A stretch of 14,847 nucleotides of DNA, from the NCBI GenBank assembly GCA_027365815.1, contig DAHXLV010000004.1, positions 1 through 14,847 of the forward strand, in the 5' to 3' direction. This document shows, one piece after another, positions 7,420 to 13,910 of the stretch (its first letter is position 1; the number at the start of each line of letters is the position of its first letter). The translations under genes were made by a program, and so were the position numbers. Origin of the DNA: Microcaldota archaeon. GTDB taxonomy: Archaea; Micrarchaeota; Micrarchaeia; Micrarchaeales; Micrarchaeaceae. The notes under the pieces were generated by a model. It was given only the letters and a program-made list of their open reading frames with translations, was not told the origin of the DNA and did not search any database.

Positions 7420-8271
7420 TCATGTTGTTTGTGCGGGCTGTTCCCTGTTGAGCGCGTTGAGGGCGCTTGCCTGCGCCGACGCGGTCCCGAGCAGCACCTC
7501 TATTATGCCTGGCTCGTACGCCCTGGTCTCAATGCCAAGTGCGCGAGCCTGCATAAAAGCCTTCACAAGCAGGGGCTTTACCGTATACTGGTTTATTATT
7601 CCCCTATCAATCGAGAGGAAATAAGCGTTCTTGAATGCGGACAGCAGATCGGCTATTGTGCGCTGATCGTCTATATCCAGCAGCTCCTTAGTGAATGTGG
7701 TCCCGTTCGCTATCAGCACGCTAGGCTCTATGACAGCCGTGAAAGGCAGCGTCCCCAGCGTGTGCAGCACCTTGGCAGCTACGCTGCTTATCGGATCGCC
7801 TTTCTTCACCAGAACCTTGTCCTTGCCTATGACCACCTTGCCCTTTTGTATCTGTACGTCTATCCCAGCCTGCTTCAGCTCCGTCACCGCGGCGCCGGGC
7901 TGCAGGCTTGTCTCGCCTCCGTGTATCATTATATCCTCAGGGGCGACCTGTTTCGGCTTGGCAGCCAGTTTTATGGCGTTAGACTTGAAGGTCTTGAATA
8001 GCTCGAAAGGGTCGGAGTTGCTTAGCAATATCGCAGAGGTGCCAGCCATGTGCGCAACAAGACCCTTTGTCTTGGCATTGCTCTCGAGTATCTTCACGAG
8101 CAGCGTCCTCTTCCCGAATATAAGCCTGGTCTCACCGCGCGTGCTGTTCCTGGACTTCTGGAGCAGCCTGTCTGGTATGCCGCCAAGGTTGATTATACCA
8201 ACGGTGCTGTACTTCGAGATGTCCTTGCCCGCGTCCTTCACGAATTTTATTTTTTGATCTTTTGTGAACAT
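7420..8271 (-). CDS. rpl10: Large ribosomal subunit protein P0/L10, short C-terminus
   Basis: This is the stalk base protein that binds 23S rRNA and holds L12 dimers. It starts MFTKDQKIKFV and has the rRNA-binding region with RNSTRGETRLIFGKRTLL (41-58). An insertion domain with HGGETSLQPG follows, then helices toward the C-terminus (PFTAVIEP onward) expected to bind L12. At 283 residues it ends NREQPAQTT. Archaeal P0 proteins usually run beyond 300 residues and finish with an acidic stretch and the same GLxxLFG motif as L12; both are absent. The stop TGA is clear in the sequence. Its SD (GGTG) overlaps the end of rpl1, two bases away, suggesting coupling. Confidence 0.95.
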   Translation of the reverse strand: MFTKDQKIKFVKDAGKDISKYSTVGIINLGGIPDRLLQKSRNSTRGETRLIFGKRTLLVKILESNAKTKGLVAHMAGTSAILLSNSDPFELFKTFKSNAIKLAAKPKQVAPEDIMIHGGETSLQPGAAVTELKQAGIDVQIQKGKVVIGKDKVLVKKGDPISSVAAKVLHTLGTLPFTAVIEPSVLIANGTTFTKELLDIDDQRTIADLLSAFKNAYFLSIDRGIINQYTVKPLLVKAFMQARALGIETRAYEPGIIEVLLGTASAQASALNALNREQPAQTT

Positions 8272-8273
8272 GA

Positions 8274-8903
8274 TTACACCAATTTTAGCGGTTCGCTCAT
8301 CGTCAGCTTAACGTAAACCGACCTGATATTGTGCTTGCCGACCTTCTTCACAACAGCGTTTACAACTTCATCTATGTTTGCAGCGATTTCGCCAAGCGGC
8401 ATCTTCTCGGTGCCTACGAGGCAGTGCACAGTAGGCAGGTACTTGCCCTTGCTCCTTATGTAGATTGAATTTCCCATGCCGCCCACTATCCTGTCTATGT
8501 CTCCTATGAGCGGTTTAGGCATCCTGTTCCTTGGCCCCAGGAACTGCCCCAGCTGCTTTGCTATGGCCGGCATGAGCGCAGGCTGGGCTACAAGCTCGTA
8601 TTCCAGGAGCTCGTTCTGCCTTGCCTTGTCATTGCTTATAGTGGCAATCTCGCTCCCTGGTATAATCTTGGCCCCGTACTTTTCGACCTTAGAGTTGATG
8701 TTGCGGTCGTCTGAGAAGACCATCACCTTGCTCTCCTTGCCCCTTCCGTTCGGCAGCTTTACTTCAAGGTTGAGCCGGTTGTCAGGCTTCGTGAAATCTA
8801 TACCTGAGAAGTTGACCGACAGGTCGACGCTCTGCGTAAACTTGCGTTTGCCCTTGTTGGCCTCTATGAACGAGCCTAGCTTTTCGAGTTGTTCCTTCTC
8901 CAT
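8274..8903 (-). CDS. rpl1: Large ribosomal subunit protein L1
   Basis: This protein forms the mobile L1 stalk and binds 23S rRNA; in several archaea and bacteria it also represses its own mRNA. The conserved segment AQPALMPAIAKQLGQFLGPR and the following MPKPL are typical. The length from the chosen start is 209 residues. A consensus SD (AGGAGGGG) lies eight bases from the ATG at 8903. An ATG six codons upstream (8921) overlaps the region before that SD and is less likely. It is the first gene of the operon; rpl11, which precedes rpl1 in most archaea, is not here. Confidence 0.96.
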   Translation of the reverse strand: MEKEQLEKLGSFIEANKGKRKFTQSVDLSVNFSGIDFTKPDNRLNLEVKLPNGRGKESKVMVFSDDRNINSKVEKYGAKIIPGSEIATISNDKARQNELLEYELVAQPALMPAIAKQLGQFLGPRNRMPKPLIGDIDRIVGGMGNSIYIRSKGKYLPTVHCLVGTEKMPLGEIAANIDEVVNAVVKKVGKHNIRSVYVKLTMSEPLKLV

Positions 8904-8909
8904 GTTAAA

Positions 8910-8917
8910 CCCCTCCT
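8910..8917 (-). promoter_or_regulatory. Strong Shine-Dalgarno sequence of rpl1
   Basis: AGGAGGGG on the minus strand is complementary to the 16S 3' end and eight bases (from the AGGAGG core) upstream of ATG 8903. Just upstream, CTGCA and TGCAG could pair across a GTTT loop, placing a small hairpin directly before the SD. This may matter for translational control of the operon. Confidence 0.8.
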
Positions 8918-8968
8918 GCAAAACTGCAGTAAACGGGAAAAACAGATATTATATGAGGGGCGAATAGG

Positions 8969-8976
8969 TATATAAA
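8969..8976 (-). promoter_or_regulatory. Consensus TATA box of the rpl1-rpl10-rpl12 operon
   Basis: TTTATATA on the minus strand is a perfect archaeal TATA box. Transcription should begin near 8946, giving a leader of roughly 40 bases before ATG 8903 that includes the SD. This is the best promoter in the window, as expected for a ribosomal operon. Confidence 0.75.
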
Positions 8977-9208
8977 GCTTATTCCAGCAAGATCCTGCCT
9001 CTTTGGGCATGGCCCATCACCATTGCTGCGCCGTGCAACCTGTCAGCTGAATTCGCCAGTCCGGTAAAAAAGCCCGTATCGGCATATGGCCGTTTACGGT
9101 GTTCCAGGCAGCGTCCTGCGCTTTGCTCTCTGGAGCACGAGTATCTCAATCTTTCATCATTATCGCGTGCACAGTCGCGTAAGTCCTCATAAGCCCATCT
9201 CAAGCATG
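8977..9208 (-). other. Unassigned stretch between the rpl1 promoter and tRNA-Arg; possible gene remnant
   Basis: About 230 bases hold no convincing gene. A 74-codon minus-strand frame (8979-9203) begins only at TTG and immediately follows the tRNA. Its last part, SADRLHGAAMVMGHAQRG then RILLE, vaguely resembles the C-terminus of zinc-type medium-chain dehydrogenases (which often end GHARGKIVL). The first part looks like no known protein. It may be a decayed remnant, tRNA trailer sequence, or chance. Together with the rpl1 leader it makes the longest gene-free gap in the window. Confidence 0.25.
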
Positions 9209-9283
9209 CGGATCTGGCGGGATTTGAACCCGCAACATCCGGGTCCGAAGCCCGGCGCGCTGTCCAAGTTGCGCCACAGATCC
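9209..9283 (-). tRNA. tRNA-Arg (anticodon UCG)
   Basis: The minus strand folds as a full cloverleaf. The acceptor stem is GGATCTG/CAGATCC, the D stem is GCGC/GCGC, the anticodon stem is CCGGG/CCCGG, and the T arm is GCGGG-TTCAAAT-CCCGC. The seven-base anticodon loop CTTCGGA has U33 and anticodon UCG, reading the Arg codon CGA and by wobble other CGN codons. The discriminator base is G and no CCA is encoded. There is no intron and a short variable loop. A TATA box sits 27 bases upstream of the mature 5' end. Confidence 0.96.
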
Positions 9284-9306
9284 GGTATAACTTGGGAAGG
9301 AAAGCA

Positions 9307-9312
9307 ATATAT
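9307..9312. promoter_or_regulatory. Palindromic TATA box between tRNA-Arg and the EamA transporter gene
   Basis: ATATAT is centred 26-27 bases upstream of the tRNA 5' end (9283). On the plus strand the same element lies 20 bases before ATG 9330 and 26 before GTG 9336. It is well supported for the tRNA. Its use for the transporter is possible if the transporter starts at GTG 9336 as a leaderless message. Confidence 0.6.
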
Positions 9313-9329
9313 CTGTGCGTTTGTTTTAG

Positions 9330-10223
9330 ATGAGAGTGTTGGCAAACGCAATCATCATTGGTGTACTCCTTGCGTTAGGAGCCGCGCTCTTCTGGGGCGT
9401 AGGGGATTTCCTAATACAAAAAACAACAAGGCATTTGGGCGATTGGGAGACGCTGTTCTTGATATCCCTGACCGGTTCCATAATCATTGCACCGTTTGTT
9501 TACAGCTCATTGGGAGCAGCGTTGAGCAACAGGTCAGACCTGTTTCTGCTTCTGTTCATAGGTGCTGTACAGTTCACCGAAGCGCTGATAAACTTCGAGG
9601 CGTATAAGCGCGGCAAGATTGCCGTCATAGAGCCCGTCCTTTCTTTGGAGATACCTATTGTTGCGGTATTGTCGCTCATCTTCATAGGCGAAGCGCTCGC
9701 GCCAATAGAGTACATACTCATCATCGCGTTAATGTTTGGGATCATGCTCGTATCGATTAAGTCGTATTACCTTACGAAATTTGACAGGTTGGAAAAAGGC
9801 ATTCTGCTCGGCGTGGCTAGCGGAACCATACTTGGGATAAGCAGCTTTGTCATAGGTTTCGGTTCAAGGGTGACGAACCCCCTCGTAGTTATCTGGTTTA
9901 TATCAATCAACATCACAGTGTATACGGCAATATACCTAGCATACACGGAGAGGCTCCATAAACTTATTAGGGACACAAGGAAGAGGCCACTGCTCATACT
10001 GTCAACAGGCTTATTTGACAACGGCGCGTGGCTGGCCTATGCGGCAGCTACCGTCCTGCTACCAATAACAATAGCGGTCGCATTATCAGAAAACTTCATA
10101 ATCGTCGCGGCCCTGCTCGGGTTGGTTGTTGCCAAAGAGAGAATACTATCGCATCAGAAAATAGGGCTTGCGATAGCGGTTGTATGCACGATTATCTTAG
10201 CGTATCTAGTCAAGGGTATATAG
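9330..10223 (+). CDS. EamA/DMT-family membrane transporter
   Basis: This is a very hydrophobic protein of 297 residues with about ten membrane helices arranged as two similar halves, the pattern of the drug/metabolite transporter superfamily. FWGVGDFLIQK (21-31) in the first helix and VEPVLSLEIPIVAVLSLIFIGE-like text (about 96-118) at the end of the first half are typical, as is the ALSENFIIVAALLGLVVAKE stretch of the second half. It sits in the plasma membrane; the substrate (metabolite, amino acid or drug) cannot be told from sequence. Its start is uncertain: ATG 9330, or GTG 9336 judged by TATA spacing. It lies upstream of the cupin gene, which has its own promoter. Confidence 0.85.
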   Translation: MRVLANAIIIGVLLALGAALFWGVGDFLIQKTTRHLGDWETLFLISLTGSIIIAPFVYSSLGAALSNRSDLFLLLFIGAVQFTEALINFEAYKRGKIAVIEPVLSLEIPIVAVLSLIFIGEALAPIEYILIIALMFGIMLVSIKSYYLTKFDRLEKGILLGVASGTILGISSFVIGFGSRVTNPLVVIWFISINITVYTAIYLAYTERLHKLIRDTRKRPLLILSTGLFDNGAWLAYAAATVLLPITIAVALSENFIIVAALLGLVVAKERILSHQKIGLAIAVVCTIILAYLVKGI

Positions 10224-10241
10224 CATATTGACAAACGTCAA

Positions 10242-10257
10242 ACGTATAAAAATACGT
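10242..10257. promoter_or_regulatory. Operator-like inverted repeat at the cupin promoter
   Basis: ACGTAT (10242-10247) and ATACGT (10252-10257) form a perfect inverted repeat around AAAA, ending at the first base of the TATA box (10257-10263) and covering the expected BRE. A protein bound here would block transcription factor B, so a repressor site is plausible. No other copy is seen in the window. Confidence 0.4.
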
Positions 10258-10263
10258 ATATAT
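10257..10263 (+). promoter_or_regulatory. TATA box of the cupin gene
   Basis: TATATAT centred at 10260 is 31 bases before the ATG at 10291, the same spacing seen for the hydrolase gene and the internal protease start. It supports 10291 over the earlier TTG at 10228. Confidence 0.5.
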
Positions 10264-10290
10264 CTGGAATGCAGTATACTAAGTGAGTGC

Positions 10291-10851
10291 ATGGAAAAGA
10301 AGCTAGCTTATGCCGGATCAACGGGGGTTACTAGCTCAGGCTCTGTAGTTCAAGGTTTCGTAACAAAGCCGATAGACTACGTATTGAGAAGCGCAGAGGC
10401 AAGACCTCCTCCCGAGCTTCTTGCTAAGGTGGCAAACGATGCGGCAGCGGTGATTGGCGAACCTAAAAGGATTAACGCAAGTGAAATAAGACGTATTGGT
10501 GACCCGCAAAACATCCCGCAACTGGTTGATGGGATGCTTATGGAGGACCTAACGGAGAACGGTGCACCGTTCTCAGTCAGCTATGATGTGCTCTCCGCCG
10601 GCGCAAACATAGAGATACACCAGCATGATCACAGCATTGAAGTGCAGCTATCACTCAGCGATGGGATTCTAATTTTCCTGAATGATGGGACATATACACT
10701 CAATATGGGAGAACTCGCGGTGATACCGCAAGGGACGTGGCACGCCAGAAGGAACGACCAGGAAAAACCAGCAATTATGGTTTCTTTCAAACTGCCGGTG
10801 GGGGTACCAGGAGACTACCGGGCCAGAGCCTCGCAGGCGTGGAGTGCCTGA
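10291..10851 (+). CDS. Single-domain cupin protein
   Basis: The protein has 186 residues. The C-terminal half is a conserved cupin beta-barrel with both motifs intact. Motif 1 is GANIEIHQHDHSIEV (104-118), with ligands His110, His112 and Glu117. Motif 2 is GELAVIPQGTWHARRN (140-155), with His151. A divalent metal is expected. The N-terminal ~90 residues are not recognised. Cupins include dioxygenases, isomerases and sugar or ligand-binding regulators, so no reaction can be assigned. The start was chosen from the TATA box 31 bases upstream; a TTG at 10228 would add 21 residues across that promoter. The stop is three bases from that of the convergent dehydrogenase gene. Confidence 0.82.
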   Translation: MEKKLAYAGSTGVTSSGSVVQGFVTKPIDYVLRSAEARPPPELLAKVANDAAAVIGEPKRINASEIRRIGDPQNIPQLVDGMLMEDLTENGAPFSVSYDVLSAGANIEIHQHDHSIEVQLSLSDGILIFLNDGTYTLNMGELAVIPQGTWHARRNDQEKPAIMVSFKLPVGVPGDYRARASQAWSA

Positions 10852-10854
10852 GAG

Positions 10855-11835
10855 TTATATATACTTCAGTTCTTGTAGTATGGCATCATCCACTTCTACA
10901 AACCCAGAACGTAACGCCTCGTTGTATTCTTTCCTGGCTCGTTCGCCAGGCAGCCTTATATCCTGATGTCCTGTTTCTTTTCGCGAATTCTTAATTTTCT
11001 TAATCAGATCAGAGCAGTTGTTTTTGAAGGTATCGGTATCTGTTAACAGATTTGGATTTATAGCGATTAGCAGGGCTCCCCATTCTAGTTTTTGACCTTT
11101 ATTATCTATCCAACCGGCTGAAACCAATGGCCCCGCCAATATCTCAACCACCATACCAAGTCCAGCTCCCTTGAATCCTCTATCAAAAGGCAATATCGCT
11201 CCATTCAAGGCTTTTGAAGGGTCTGTTGTTAAATTTCCATCTTCATCTATTGCCACATTCGTAGGTAGTTTTTCTCCTTTTGCATGCGCTATAAGTAACC
11301 CGTAGAATGTCATCGCTGACGTTGCCATATCAAAAACTAGCGGCTCCTCGTTGGTCGGAAATCCAAACCCGATGGGATTTGTTCCGAATAGTGGATCAAT
11401 GCTGCCAAAACCAGTAACAGACGAAGGTGATCTATTGCAGAAGATACCGATAAGTCCGGCTCTTGCGATTTTTTCCACATAGAACGCCTTCGAACCATCG
11501 CTTGTAAAGAAGTTATGTACACCTATTATGCCTATCCCATTCTCTTTCGCCTTAGAGATTGCAGCATCCGCAGCAATCTGTGATACAGCTATTGCAAGGT
11601 GGTTCCTTGCATTTATTAGCTGTGATATTCCTGTTTCTTTTTCAACCTTAATTGACCCTGTCGGCTTAACGTTTTGAATAGGTGCGTTTCCTACAAGTTT
11701 AACCATGCCCTGAGTCTTCACTCCTGCCATTTCTGCCCACAAAAGATAGTCGGCTATGCTGTTGGCCTCTTTTGGATCGAAGTCTTTAAACGTGCCTAAT
11801 AGCTTCTCCCTAAGCTCTGTTATCTCCATCCTCAT
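10855..11835 (-). CDS. Ldh2/malate-lactate dehydrogenase family oxidoreductase (COG2055), divergent
   Basis: The 326-residue length and FGSIDPLFGTNPIGFGFP (143-160) with FDMATSAM (168-175) place it in the NAD(P)-dependent malate/L-lactate/sulfolactate dehydrogenase family. The family's SHG motif reads TQG (41-43). The usual NSxHFG region reads HNFFTSDG (107-114), so the customary catalytic His is not obvious. It may be a separate subfamily acting on another 2-keto acid or imine. Base composition stands out: sampled lines are 35-40% GC against about 53% in the neighbouring RNase HII gene, suggesting recent acquisition. It starts 14 bases after the RNase HII stop, with SD GGTGG; Met3 (11829) is an alternative start. 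Confidence 0.85.
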   Translation of the reverse strand: MRMEITELREKLLGTFKDFDPKEANSIADYLLWAEMAGVKTQGMVKLVGNAPIQNVKPTGSIKVEKETGISQLINARNHLAIAVSQIAADAAISKAKENGIGIIGVHNFFTSDGSKAFYVEKIARAGLIGIFCNRSPSSVTGFGSIDPLFGTNPIGFGFPTNEEPLVFDMATSAMTFYGLLIAHAKGEKLPTNVAIDEDGNLTTDPSKALNGAILPFDRGFKGAGLGMVVEILAGPLVSAGWIDNKGQKLEWGALLIAINPNLLTDTDTFKNNCSDLIKKIKNSRKETGHQDIRLPGERARKEYNEALRSGFVEVDDAILQELKYI

Positions 11836-11849
11836 TAACCCACCAAGTG

Positions 11850-12557
11850 TCAGAAATTCACAAGTCTGGTCTGCTTTATCTCGTCCATCGTCTGCCAGTA
11901 CTGCCTTATGTGCCTCCTCAGCACCTCGCTCTTCAGGTTCTCCTTTATCGCGCCTATGGTGTATGCATCGGCCGGGTAGCCGGAACCAAGGTCTATGCCG
12001 ACTTCGTCAGCAATCCTGTCTATCTCCCAGTCGCGCTCCACCTTCGCTATTATGCTGGCTGCGGATACCACAGGGTACCTTGAATCGGCCTTGTGCTCCG
12101 CCACGAGCTTCGTGTACTTGACCCCAGCGTCGCCCTTCGGGCTCACCCCCACTATCCTAGTCGGCTTCTTCGACAACATGTTCACACGCACGCCGAACTT
12201 CTCGGCTATAACGTCAGGCGAATCAAGGTACATCGAGCTTACGTGCCCGCTAAGCTTGTCGAACAGCTTGGCGAAGTGTATGGCTTCAAGCTCGTTGAGG
12301 GATACGCCAGCCTTCATGGCCTCGTTTATCTCTTTTGGATAGATCTTGCCGACCTTGACATCATGTGCAGCGCCCTTTATCGAATCATAGAGGTTCTCCC
12401 TTCTCCTCCTTGAAAGCAGCTTTGAGTCCCTGACGCCCATATCAGCGAGCTTATGCTCCGCGCTCTTGTTTATTGAGACGATTGCCACTACCAATGGCCC
12501 TATCAACGCGCCCCTGCCAGCCTCGTCACCGCCGCATATTATTATGTGAACACCCAC
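11850..12557 (-). CDS. rnhB: Ribonuclease HII
   Basis: This enzyme cuts RNA in RNA:DNA hybrids and single ribonucleotides in DNA. The acidic active-site residues are all present: Asp11-Glu12 in GGDEAGRG, Asp112 in YLDSP and Asp158 in EHKADSRYPVVSAASIIAK. DSKLLS (44-49) and GSGYPAD are also typical. The length, 235 residues, is normal. The start is a GTG right after an in-frame TAG, with no other start before the catalytic motif. A weak TATA-like CTTATTCC lies about 26 bases upstream, so the mRNA may be leaderless. It probably shares a transcript with the downstream dehydrogenase gene. Confidence 0.95.
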   Translation of the reverse strand: MGVHIIICGGDEAGRGALIGPLVVAIVSINKSAEHKLADMGVRDSKLLSRRRRENLYDSIKGAAHDVKVGKIYPKEINEAMKAGVSLNELEAIHFAKLFDKLSGHVSSMYLDSPDVIAEKFGVRVNMLSKKPTRIVGVSPKGDAGVKYTKLVAEHKADSRYPVVSAASIIAKVERDWEIDRIADEVGIDLGSGYPADAYTIGAIKENLKSEVLRRHIRQYWQTMDEIKQTRLVNF

Positions 12558-12587
12558 CTACAGCAGAGCGGCGATGGAATAAGCAGA

Positions 12588-12839
12588 TCAGAGATCCTTC
12601 CTGTCAACAACTATGAAATCGTTCACCGCCCTGACAGAGCCGTAAGGCACCCTGACCGTGCCGCCGTCAACCTTCACCTTGTTGGCCAGCCCGCCGTCAA
12701 GGCTCGGCTCCACAAGCATCGCATTTATCTTTCCTGTCACTTCGCTTATCTCAGCATCTACGAACCTTCCAAGGTCATACCCGTCCGTAGTTACTACACG
12801 TTTCCCTACCAGTTGTTTCGCAATGATGTATTTTACCAT
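12588..12839 (-). CDS. Small PRC-barrel domain protein
   Basis: This is an 83-residue single-domain protein. AKQLVGKRVVTTDGYDLGRF (7-26) followed by DAEISEVTGKINAMLVEP and the closing VPYGSVRAVNDFIVVDR is a textbook PRC-barrel, the RimM/photoreaction-centre H fold that mediates RNA or protein contacts. Stand-alone archaeal PRC-barrel proteins are common, and some (the haloarchaeal CdpB proteins) work in cell division with FtsZ and SepF; whether this one does is unknown. The start is set by the SD GAGGTG five bases before ATG 12839. The frame stays open upstream to 12923, but those 28 extra residues look unlike the family. It precedes rnhB by 30 bases on the same strand. Confidence 0.85.
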   Translation of the reverse strand: MVKYIIAKQLVGKRVVTTDGYDLGRFVDAEISEVTGKINAMLVEPSLDGGLANKVKVDGGTVRVPYGSVRAVNDFIVVDRKDL

Positions 12840-12862
12840 ACACACACCTCTAGTCGCACAAA

Positions 12863-12888
12863 CATATACCACGAAACAATTTAATAAT
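12863..12888 (-). promoter_or_regulatory. Candidate TATA boxes of the PRC-barrel gene
   Basis: Two minus-strand candidates are seen. TATATG (12863-12868) is 27 bases from ATG 12839. A TTATTAAATT at about 12879-12888 would leave a leader of about 18 bases that includes the GAGGTG SD. The second fits better with the visible SD. Confidence 0.35.
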
Positions 12889-12940
12889 CTTATGCTATCC
12901 TCTCTGTAAAGGACGTTCGGCAAAAAGCGCCGGAATTGGG

Positions 12941-12950
12941 TTATTTATAC
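12941..12950 (+). promoter_or_regulatory. TATA box of the winged-helix gene
   Basis: TTATTTATAC is centred 24-27 bases upstream of ATG 12971. This fits a leaderless transcript; no SD precedes that ATG. Confidence 0.5.
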
Positions 12951-12970
12951 ATGGGTACAGATTGATTAAA

Positions 12971-13351
12971 ATGGCAGAGCAGAAGGCGGAGCAGAAGGAG
13001 AAGGAGCCAGAGCAGCCTCACCGGGAGGTAATAATACTCAAGGACAAGCAGGCCAGGATACTCCTCTCGCTCAAGGCCGACCAGGAGTGGTACATATCGT
13101 CGCTGGCAAAGGCCACAGGCACCACATACGTGCACGCGTGCAGGTTCCTGACGGCATGCGAGGCGATTGGGATAACGCGCAGCGAGCGGCACGGCAAGAT
13201 AAAGGCGATCAAGCTCACCGAGCGCGGGGCGAAGGTGGCCGAGTTCATAGAAGGCATATACGGTATAATGAGCCAGCCGCAGAAGAAGGAGCCAGATCAG
13301 AAGGGCTCAAAGGAAGCGGAAAAGGAGAAAAAGGAAGAGAAGGAGAAATAG
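12971..13351 (+). CDS. Winged helix-turn-helix DNA-binding protein with charged tails
   Basis: The 126-residue protein has a Lys/Glu/Gln-rich N-terminal arm (1-18), a winged helix (about 22-98) and a highly charged C-terminal tail of Lys and Glu (105-126). In the winged helix, WYISSLAKATGTTYVHACRF (40-59) forms the helix-turn-helix, and RSERHGKIKAIKLTERG gives the wing. The core resembles MarR/ArsR-like archaeal regulators. The long charged tails suggest a chromatin-associated or general nucleic acid-binding role rather than a metabolite sensor, and no ligand pocket is obvious. The start is ATG 12971; a TTG three codons earlier is in frame. It diverges from the PRC-barrel gene and ends four bases from the convergent gene. 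Confidence 0.82.
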   Translation: MAEQKAEQKEKEPEQPHREVIILKDKQARILLSLKADQEWYISSLAKATGTTYVHACRFLTACEAIGITRSERHGKIKAIKLTERGAKVAEFIEGIYGIMSQPQKKEPDQKGSKEAEKEKKEEKEK

Positions 13352-13355
13352 GGGC

Positions 13356-13766
13356 TCAGGCTACCTTTAGCGATGTCCTCTTCTTAACCGCGTTTATGAC
13401 ATGCCCATAGTCCCTGTAATGCGCCATGGCAGTAAGCACAACGGTATACTCCCCAGGGTCTGACTTCATGCCGCCGAAGACCTCGACGCCGACCTCCCTC
13501 TCCTCACCGGCTGCAAGTTCGCCTATCCTGACCTCGCGCTGTTTGGAAAGCCCTGTCTTTTCGAATCCGAGCGAAGGAGGCAGCTCAACTACTAACGAAG
13601 TTAGCAGCGGCTCCTCAGTCACATTCTTTATCTTGACATTTAGCGTTGTGGATCCGTTCTTGTTTGCATACAGCGTGTAAGGCACCCACACGGTAGCAAG
13701 CCTGAACGGCGAATTGTTCACAAGTTCCGAAACGTCTTTCTTGCCAAAAAGGTTGAAAAGTCCCAT
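13356..13766 (-). CDS. Conserved-looking hypothetical protein, probable Ig-like beta-sandwich
   Basis: The 136-residue protein starts MGLFNLFGKKD. A beta-rich domain follows: TVWVPYTLYANKNGSTTLNV (25-44), LLTSLVVELPPSLGFEKTG (54-72), then EVRIGELAAGEEREVGVEVF and DPGEYTVVLTAMAHY. The alternation and the phrase about an 'effect size' of GELAAGEE-type turns resemble CARDB/NEW3-like Ig domains found in archaea. There is no signal peptide or membrane helix, so it should be intracellular, which is unusual for such domains. Function is unknown. The SD GGTG lies seven bases before the ATG, with a TATA box about 54 bases upstream. Confidence 0.65.
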   Translation of the reverse strand: MGLFNLFGKKDVSELVNNSPFRLATVWVPYTLYANKNGSTTLNVKIKNVTEEPLLTSLVVELPPSLGFEKTGLSKQREVRIGELAAGEEREVGVEVFGGMKSDPGEYTVVLTAMAHYRDYGHVINAVKKRTSLKVA

Positions 13767-13815
13767 TTCTTACACCAAAAGCCTGGTCAGCCGCATAGCT
13801 TAATTACCTTATATG

Positions 13816-13823
13816 TTTATAAA
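13816..13823. promoter_or_regulatory. Palindromic TATA box upstream of the beta-sandwich gene
   Basis: TTTATAAA reads the same on both strands. On the minus strand it would start transcription near 13793, leaving a leader of about 27 bases that contains the GGTG SD of the gene at 13766. A second TATA-like CATATAAGG follows on the same strand (13807-13815). Confidence 0.45.
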
Positions 13824-13869
13824 TTCTTGTTTTGAACAACTATACAAGCAAGTACAAGCTCTGAAAAGG

Positions 13870-13890
13870 ATTAACACGAGGCGTGTTAAT
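13870..13890. promoter_or_regulatory. Perfect 9-base-arm inverted repeat upstream of gene X
   Basis: ATTAACACG (13870-13878) and CGTGTTAAT (13882-13890) are exact reverse complements around AGG. A weak TATA-like CTATACAA at about 13839-13846 would place the transcription start at the left arm. The repeat would therefore be either an operator over the start site or a hairpin at the very 5' end of the mRNA, 20 bases before the start codon. Confidence 0.55.
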
Positions 13891-13897
13891 AAATTTT

Positions 13898-13902
13898 GGA
13901 GG
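13898..13902 (+). promoter_or_regulatory. Shine-Dalgarno sequence of gene X
   Basis: GGAGG lies eight bases upstream of ATG 13911. It fixes that start against the in-frame ATG at 13896, which precedes the SD. Confidence 0.75.
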
Positions 13903-13910
13903 CAAAGAGA

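Noticed and set aside
12840..12923. 28-residue N-terminal extension of the PRC-barrel protein
   Set aside because: An SD sits just before the internal ATG at 12839, the candidate TATA boxes lie inside the extension, and the extra residues do not look like the family.
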